Assembly: GCF_000276665.1 (NCBI RefSeq)
Contig: NW_004955488.1
Span: 466,472-530,471 of the forward strand
DNA from: Chinchilla lanigera
Lineage: Eukaryota > Chordata > Mammalia > Rodentia > Chinchillidae
Length of the DNA: 64,000 nt
Reading direction: 5' to 3'
A model generated the notes under the pieces. The model made no database searches, was not told where the DNA came from, and was given only the letters and a program-made list of their open reading frames with translations. Made by a program: the position numbers and the translations under genes. Shown piece after piece: positions 56,205-64,000 of this stretch (position 1 is its first letter; each line of letters starts with the position of its first letter).

Positions 56205-58762
56205 TGTAAGGACTCATACTGCTTTACTAAAGAATTACTTTCAAAAGGCCAGTAGTAGTAGGGTTTTTGATGGAAGTAACAGTAATTATTAATTATTTGC
56301 TAAATATACTTAGGGCATCCAAGGGCTACCATAAATGTCCTGAACATATATTCTTTAATCATCTTGAAAAAAATATTTTTATAGGTTTTCATTATGAGTC
56401 TATTATGCATATTTTTTAAAAAGGATCAGGCCAAGAATGTAAACAAATTTCTATTATCAAGTGACTGGTAAACAATTGAAGAACTGTTTTTACATAACAG
56501 TTACATTTGAACTGAAAATTTATGTTCCTTCTATTCCACTAGAGATAAAAAAAAAACCCCAGTAATTATGCTGCTATGCCCTTACAATACTCATACCTGC
56601 TAAGTCCAGATGTGGCCTGAATTAATGCTTTAACATTTAATTGAATCACTTGAGGATTTTATTTTAAAAAAGGTTGTCACATAAATGAAAACATATAGTA
56701 ATTGCATTTTTGTGATGGGCTTATTTCACTTAACATAATGCATAAGCTTCAGGCATGTTGCAGACATTGTTCGATGGGTACCATTTTTTGGTTTTGTATG
56801 ATAAAACATTCTGGGGACTGGTTATATGACAATATAAGTACACCAAACACAGCTGAAATTTACACTTCAAATGTTTAAGATGATAAATCCAATATTATGT
56901 CTATTTTATCATAATAAAAAAATAAAGTCTCATTTGGTAGGGTACAAGTGAAGCTCAGGTGAATGCTAACATTGCTGGTGCATAAATACTCCTACTACTG
57001 CAAGGGTGTAGATAGGTTTGATCAAGGGAGATAGGTTTGATCAAGGGAGATAGGTTTGATCAAGGGAGACCTCTCAGAAGCCACACCATTTGATTTGAAT
57101 TGACGTGAGGTACTCCTGCAAGTCCTAGAGGTCTGCTATTCTGCTTTTCCAACTGATCTGTACATTCTCATTCATTGTAGCAGAACTAGTGAGGCAAACT
57201 GCCCATTGCCTCTGGTTCCCTAGTGACTGCAGATTCTAATAATGTCTTTGGCCTTAAAAACACTCTTTGTTTTACACGTCTGAGTTAATTATGTCCTGAA
57301 ATATCTTCTGTGACGATACTTGTTGAAAAGCTTCCTTCCACTCTGACAGCTAAGAAGTGATGAACAGTTTCCCAGCTGCTCCTATATATCAAAGAGCCTA
57401 GCTTTTTAGTTTCACTGACAAGTTGACTGATTTTTTAGAGCTTGAGAAAACATCAGGCAAAAAACCTTTTCCAGATAAAAAGCTGCTGTCGGTGCCTACA
57501 TCTGAAGGAGCAACTTTAAATCCTGCTGGGAGAAGTCCTACTGCAAGCTGAATCCCAAGTTCACGCTTCTGCCTTTCCCCCCCACCGCTCTTTTGCCCAT
57601 CTTTGCTCAAGTAGATTACCAAAAAACTGGTCAGGACCGAGGCATCTCATGTGCACTGAGAATCTCCAATTTTTTTTCTTGAATAAACCATGCTGAATGA
57701 CACTTGCTCAGGGAAGCATTGTAAGACCATTAGTTGTATATAAGCTGTTCCCCTTGAACAGTGACTTCATTCATATATGATAATACTAGTAGAAATGATA
57801 TCAGTGTTCACCTACCAATTTTCCTAATGCCTAACTGAACAGATCTGGCATGACAATTGTATATCACATGGCACTGGACCATCAACAATAGCCTCTGACT
57901 TGGGAAGCAAAAGTTACAAAGAAAAGTGTAGGGATGCAGAAAATCAAGAGGTGCCTGCTGCTAACAAAGGTATTCTCAGAGTTTCATTGTTCGCAAAACT
58001 CAAGTATTTTTCCATAGCTGTTGAATTCTTTTCTCCATTTTCTTATGTGTGTTTTCAGACTATCCCCACTAAATGGAATAATCCTGAGTTCATCTTGATT
58101 CTTCCAGACTGAAAGTGCTTGACACACAATTAATCTTGTCTGAAGATTCCTGCTCTTGGGTAGTGCTGTGATCTCCACTCCACTGGGACGGGCTTAAGCG
58201 CATCCCACGGGAACCCACTAGGCCTCTTGTTAAGTCCTGTTACAGTGTGCATTGCATTGGTATTCAAAAGAAGATTTGTTAGGTATTTAGAAACAAATAA
58301 TACAGTTCAGGAAGAAATATTTTTCATTGTTTCTATTATAGGTCCCAAGCAATATTACTTAAAACATATAATTCGCCAATCAAAGTGATAACATGAAAAA
58401 TTCCAAATTTAGTTTTTTCTCACTACTGGTTGGCTTAGAGCAAAGAGTAGTCATCCAGTTTAAGAACCAGTCTGCTGCCTTCGTGTTCCTAATTTGCATT
58501 TAGGAATGTCTATCTTACCATGGCATCCTTTGGAGGCCTCAAATATCTCATGTTTTCTATTCTTTTTTCTTGTAACTACTACTATATATTTACTTATTCT
58601 ATATTTGTTTATCTATCCTTTGGAATCTGCCCTTTAAGTTTTCTATCCACTAAGGTTTCACAAGAACCAGGTTCTTTTTTCCATTTCTATTATTTTCTAT
58701 CATGGGGCTTACTCTTTGCTACTGAAGCATAATTGCTACATTTGTAAATGGAGAGTTAAAAT
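56205..58762. other. Unique DNA; contains a tandem repeat and a gene-like patch
   Basis: Besides the 19-bp tandem repeat (57011-57067), the stretch at 57400-57660 is less AT-rich and carries frames on both strands (74 codons minus; on plus a 39-codon open run containing GKKPFPDKKLLS). I do not recognise either. No further repeats were identified. Confidence 0.4.
57011..57067 (+). repeat. Perfect tandem repeat, 3 x 19 bp
   Basis: GATAGGTTTGATCAAGGGA occurs three times without a mismatch (57011-57029, 57030-57048, 57049-57067). Each unit contains the palindrome TTGATCAA. Lack of divergence implies a recent expansion. Confidence 0.97.
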
Positions 58763-58773
58763 ATAGGCATTTT

Positions 58774-58963
58774 TGAGCCTGGAATGGTGGTGCATGCCTG
58801 TAATCCCAGCACTTGGGAGGCTGAGCCATGAGGATCATTCCAAGTTGGAGACCAGCCTGGGCTACAAAGTGAGCTCAAGACCAGCCTGAACTGCGTAGGG
58901 AAATCCTGTCTCAAAAAAAGACAAAACTAAACTAAACTAAACTAAAATAAAATAAAATAAACT
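58774..58963 (+). mobile_element. B1 SINE, young-looking
   Basis: GAGCCTGGAATGGTGGTGCA, CCCAGCACTTGGGAGGCTGA, the duplicated 'agcctgggctacaaagtgagctcaagaccagcctgaactg' region, GAAATCCTGTCTCAAAAAAA, then an (AAACT)n/(AAAAT)n tail. ATAGGCATTTT (58763-58773) and ATGGGCATTTT (58964-58974) are its target duplication with one mismatch. Confidence 0.96.
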
Positions 58964-58974
58964 ATGGGCATTTT

Positions 58975-61900
58975 CTACTTTATAGAGGTTAGTGAGAATG
59001 GGGGATAATGCATAATTAGATGTTTTGCAATTGCAAAAATTTACAACTATCTAGCAAGTCATCACACTTTCATTTTTACAGTCAGAAACAAGTGCCTAGA
59101 TGGTAGAATGCTCTCCGAAGAACCTCTGCACTTAAAAAATGTGTTCACTTATATTTATTTAGTCACACACTGTTTTAAGTAATGTCATCACTCTTTTGAC
59201 CTGTATGAAGTATAGTTTTGAACCTGTACTTATAGGCTTTTAAATGCAAAGACAGAAAACATAAAGTTTTGAATATTAGTTGTCAAAAATAATGAAATAT
59301 TCTACCTCTGAATTTTGATGAGCAAATCAATACGCTCAGTTTCCCATCAAGAGAAAAAACAGCTGTTTATTCAAACACTTTTTCAATTTATATGATCAAA
59401 TTAATATTGCTGTCACAGTGATCTTTATGTCTGAGTTTTAAAATAATCTATGTAAACACTATCTACCAAATTGTACTCTAGACCTGTGCCCCTTGCCTAC
59501 CAATTTATTTTTCTACCTTTTGAGAAATTCCATTCTTAATAATGTTTATTTGATTCTTTTTCCCTAAGGGAAGATAACCTCTCAATTATCATGTGTCATT
59601 AGAGAAGACAGAAGCACTAGCGTTTATCTGAATACAAAGTATTTGGATAGAGAAAAACATATAGTTTAGTGAAGATTTCAAGCAACTAAGATTTACCCCT
59701 GAGTACTCTTATTAACTTTATTTGAGTAGAAATTATTGTCAAGGCAGTTTTCTGAGCTTTGCTCCCTTTGCTATTTGAAATTGAGATTAAAGTAAAGCCC
59801 AATTTCACATTTAATGAATAAAATAAATGTGAATATAAAAATATATGTAAAAGGGCTGAAAAATCACTGCATACACTTCAAGAACTTTAGATGTTCAATG
59901 AATGACCTGAAAGAACACACTTGATGAAGGGAGACATACTGCTTACACTTCTAAGGAGGTACGTGATAGTAACAGCTATGAAGCACTTCCCTGAGAGAGA
60001 TTTTACTCTTACAACTTAGAAAAAATTCTGAAGATTTCTGTTTCATTCCTTATATTCATTTTCTTACCAAGAAAGCCATGTGCTTACAATTATGCACTGC
60101 AGTAAATAACTGCGTTAGATATAATTACCTTTGTCCTAAGAAATTGATGTCTTTGGCCAAAAGAATATGTTGTAATGACTCTTTAATTGAGCCATAAAAT
60201 TTCCATGGTTGAGTAGATACTGGCTTTCACCAATCTTCGTCCTTCATAGTCCAACACTTAACACATCGCTTCACAGAACAGGTAATTTATTGTGTTTTAT
60301 TGCTACTAATTTATAGCTTTAAGTTCCAAAGGAGAATTATAAGGTACCACAATAATCAAGGCCTTTTAAGACTCAATGTCTCCTTTGAAATTTCAACTTC
60401 ATCTCAATGACTGGTTATAAAATAATCACATAATTAATTATGAGGATACATTGTAAGAATTTACTGTTCTTAAATGCAGGAGAGTCATCTTTATTACTTA
60501 TTTCTTTTAGGAAGATTTGTCTAAATTAAAATTACTTAAGCTGGCCATTGGCAAGTTATCATCTTATAAGAGACAACCTCATTGGATGATTTCATTTGGA
60601 TCTTTAAATGTTTTTCCAAATTTAAAATTGAACTGACATTCTTGGTATCATAAATTTGAATTCTACTTAAGATTTTATTGTCTCCAAAAACACTGAACTG
60701 TGTGATATTAAAATTATCCAAATAAGGGTAATACCATCTCATTAACAAACAACAGCAAACACCTTTTAAAACACACTATTTACAAAAAATATTTATAAAT
60801 GAAAGGACTTAGTAGATTTGAAATAAGCTTTTCTTCATGCTAGTTGTTTGAGATGCAGAGAAATAATTTACCCCTTTCCTACTGTATAAAGTGAGAATAA
60901 TACCAGGTACATCAAAGATACTTATGAAGGTTACCTCTCTTCTATTCATGTGAAAATCAAAGTGTAGCAGGCTGAGATATAAGCTATCACAGCAAAAAAG
61001 TTACAGGTTTAGCTTTCAAACTGTTTATTTCATGCTCTTGAATGCTACACTTTCTTTGATAAACACACTCTCTGTGAGAGATTCAGCTTTCTAAATTTCT
61101 TACTCAGTACAACATACTAGAAGCGCATAGCAGATATCTGAGGAATTATTTCTGTGTTTAAATATTGGAAACTGCCATCAGGTAATATGTTGAATTGTTT
61201 TGGATTTTTGACAAGCTTCTATAACTCTTGCTCCTTATGATCATTTGAGTCTCTGAGATAAATTATAGCTTTCCATTATAATTGGGAATTTTTCTTTTTA
61301 ATTCCTATACTAAGTGTAAGAATATGCTACTTGGAAGTAACTAATAGAAGTAATATTATGCATAATTGAGCTTTAACTATTTCCGTAAAAGAGAGACCAT
61401 TTTCCAGTCCTCCCCTGGAGAGAAGAAGAAAATATGGCGTCTTATCAGGAACGCTAATGCCTGCATTGAAGGCGGAAATGGGATGGTCCTGTCTCATGGA
61501 GGCTGGAGAAATGGAAGATATGTAGGTGCTAAGCCAGAGAGCAAGGGAAGAAAGGTTTAAGCTTCTTTCCTTACCCTACCTCCTGTTTTCAGAGGACATT
61601 TCTCATGGACTGTCTCAGCGGGAATTCAAGTAATGTGAGACAGGCCCTTATTTCTAGTGTGTAGTTACTATTCCTCAAGCTGTTTCCCATTTGATTTTAG
61701 AAACTCTCCAGGTCCCTTACACATTAGCAGATAGAGGTCTACCTTCTGACACAGTATCCACCTCTCAGTAGCTACAACAACTAGCTTCATAGGTAGAAGT
61801 AGCATCTTCCTTTTTGTCATAGGGGATGCCCATGGTAGACACTCTCTCAAATGAGAGTATTAGCCACAAACATTCATGCACCGGAGCCAGAAAATCTGAT

Positions 61901-64000
61901 TTCCACTCCACCTCCTCTTACCAAAAGCAGAGGATCAAATAAGTTGACATGCTCATGGAAGATGCTAATGACCATGTTGTACTTATTTTTGTGAAAAGTG
62001 TTGTAGACAAATGTCATGTTTCTAAATTTACTTGTTGATTTTCAAGTGCCATATTTCATTTTATGTAATAATTTTGGTAATAAGTAGGCACTCTACCTCT
62101 TTTGGCATGATAAAGGCTTAGTTTAATGTAGTAAAGGAAAGGCTAATGTGTGGTGTTGATGGATTCCCTATACATCAATTAGATACACTTTTATGTTCTG
62201 TGACAAATATCTCCTGTCCACTCATAATTTTTATTTCTTTCTCCTCTGGTTTCATGGCTAAAGTCAAGGCAAATAAAACTCAGAAGGTAGCTGACTCCAT
62301 TTGATCTCAAATTTGCAAACACAGAACATCCAATCATATTCTCATACTTTCCTATAGCACGTTAAATATTTTTTTAATATAGTCATCACTTCTATTAAAG
62401 ATTACCATGGCCGACCAGAACCTTACAAACACACAAACACTTTCCATAGTAGACTCACACTGTTTTTTTCTATTGGTGAGAAATTATAAACACTTTTTAT
62501 ATGGGGAAAGCCGCATATTTTTGAATGCATTTACAATTATTTGCTGATAAATCTATTTGGTTTTATTCAAATTTTAGTGATTACAAAGTAAAGTGTTGGG
62601 GAGTATTTCTTCAAATATCAGAAGAATCCAAACCTGCATAATTGAATGAGGTGGAAACTCTGATTTGAGGGGATTTATTAGCTGCTCATTGATGACTGTC
62701 AAATCCAGAAAAATAATCTGGAACTCTACAATGAATTGACATATATATAATGGATAAGTTTAGTTTTCTTTTCATCATTTGCTTATGCTGCTTACTGATA
62801 TCTTGCATCATATTTAGTTTTACATTAATAGGAAGATACCTTTTCTTAAAGCTTTCTACCGAATATATGTAGTCTATTATGATGGTTACTGCCACCTCAA
62901 GCAGAGGGGCCACACTTAATACTCCACAGGCTTATAGCGTATTGCTCATATCTGACACTTATTAGTGCAAAGATTGTTTTAACCATTTTAGAAATGAAAA
63001 CCAAGAATATCTGTAACATTTGTTTGACCCATAGGCAATTACCTGGCAAATGTGAGGACTCTTCTAGCAATCACTGTAGCAACAACGGAATAATTAGTTT
63101 TAAAGAGTAAAAGGTGCCTTTGTTGACATCATTTTAAGTATCCTTGGTTAAGTCTATGTCAGCAAAGCATGGCTAGTTTGATTCTCTAAGGGTATTTTTT
63201 AAAGGAAAGAATGACAGCTTTGTAATTATTCACTGGAAATCTCAGAATAATATAAACACACAAAGAAAATATATTCTCCTGCACTTAAGGAATGATTGAC
63301 AGCCATTATCACTTTTATATTCCCCATAGAAAGCAGTGCTTGTGTCAGTTATTTTCATTACTACAACTATACAGATTTCTTATGAAAATGAATTCCTATT
63401 TCTTAGAGTATTTGCTGTGATAAGACTGAATTGACATCCAGAGGGGATCTAAGAGCGCATTGTTTATATTCCAGAATCAGTTTTGTAGTTCAGTTCAATT
63501 AGCATATATTAAAGGGTGTTTAGTGCTTTTATGCATCAGGCTTTGTGAAAGATTCAGCTTTCAAATAGCTATATTCCCTGGATGCTTATGATTTTCATCT
63601 CAGCCAAATAAAACAACACCTATTATGAATGTGAATTATAACACTGTGTGCATTTCCTGCTACACCGCATAAATAGCTCTAAATAGTACAGTGTGTAAAA
63701 GGTACAATGCCGGTAGTGCATCCGTCAATTTTTCATCTTCACTTTGAAGAAAAGCAAAGGTACGTTTTTCCTATGATGAAGAAACAAGGCAATAATAAGT
63801 AGAAGAATGAACAAAACTGCATGAAGCTTACAAAAACCAGTAGCATAGCAAGGATAAATTAACCTATTAATGATGATGGAAAAACACTGGTAATTTTGTA
63901 AATCACCTGAATAATTCTTGTGTGGCCTGCACGTATTGAATAGACTCTTTCAGATTTTAGTACGAAGCTCAGAAGAGAAGAAACACTGTCCAGTAGGTGC
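58975..64000. other. Long unique AT-rich stretch, nothing recognised
   Basis: About 5 kb without a recognisable SINE, L1 or LTR. Frames at 60536-60748, 61366-61560, 61668-61850 and 62686-62913 are short, isolated and without known motifs. Like 12.5-16.2 kb, the repeat-poor character could reflect regulatory constraint or simply old DNA. Confidence 0.4.

Noticed and set aside
1..64000. CRISPR arrays, bacterial operons, phage or defence systems
   Set aside because: SINEs, L1 and LTR elements show this is mammalian DNA; no direct-repeat/spacer array or operon-like gene run exists.

Overview
This window looks like nuclear DNA from a rodent. It is AT-rich and gene-poor, either intergenic or deep intronic. 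I found no convincing protein-coding gene, rRNA, tRNA or CRISPR array. The open reading frames are short (longest 125 codons) and are mostly chance frames or retrotransposon remnants. The organism call rests on the SINEs: B1 elements derived from 7SL RNA with the internal duplication typical of rodents, many ID elements derived from tRNA-Ala, and one older copy resembling the fused B1-dID type. The murid B2 and B4 families are not apparent, and the ID copies end in GGTTCCTGGTACC rather than the rat-type ending. A non-murid rodent fits best; beaver-like (Castorimorpha) is my guess, not a proof.

Layout. Positions 1-11 kb hold ID, B1 and MIR-like SINEs, one MaLR-type LTR, and two unrecognised conserved-looking stretches: a possible 198-bp exon at 4.6 kb and a short minus-strand frame at 8.5 kb. 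Positions 11-16 kb are nearly repeat-free and include a CpG-rich patch with a CRE-like site, a candidate regulatory region. Positions 16-22 kb are packed with minus-strand 3' ends of LINE-1, including a twin-primed (5'-inverted) copy with clear target-site duplications. Positions 22-34 kb are mainly unique AT-rich DNA with an ID, an LTR-like segment, another L1 3' end and a MaLR-type LTR.

Positions 34.5-38.7 kb are a nested L1 complex: a plus-strand L1 with 5' UTR and endonuclease region, interrupted by a minus-strand L1. Positions 40-46 kb hold three LTR-like segments, a near-intact ID element and a possible processed pseudogene. Positions 47.8-50.2 kb are a MaLR provirus, followed directly by a decayed mariner transposase (50.2-51.0 kb), an unidentified 0.5-kb stretch, and a degenerate plus-strand L1 ORF2 (51.6-54.5 kb). 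Positions 54.5-64 kb are mostly unique, with a short retroposed insert at 56.0 kb, a triple 19-bp tandem repeat and a B1.

There is no evidence of genes working together. The content is a record of successive retrotransposition in which L1 supplied the machinery for the B1 and ID insertions. I did not find a new biological system. The best leads are the retroposed insert at 56.0 kb, the segment shared between the MaLR interior and its 3' LTR, the unidentified stretch at 51 kb, and the candidate exon at 4.6 kb.
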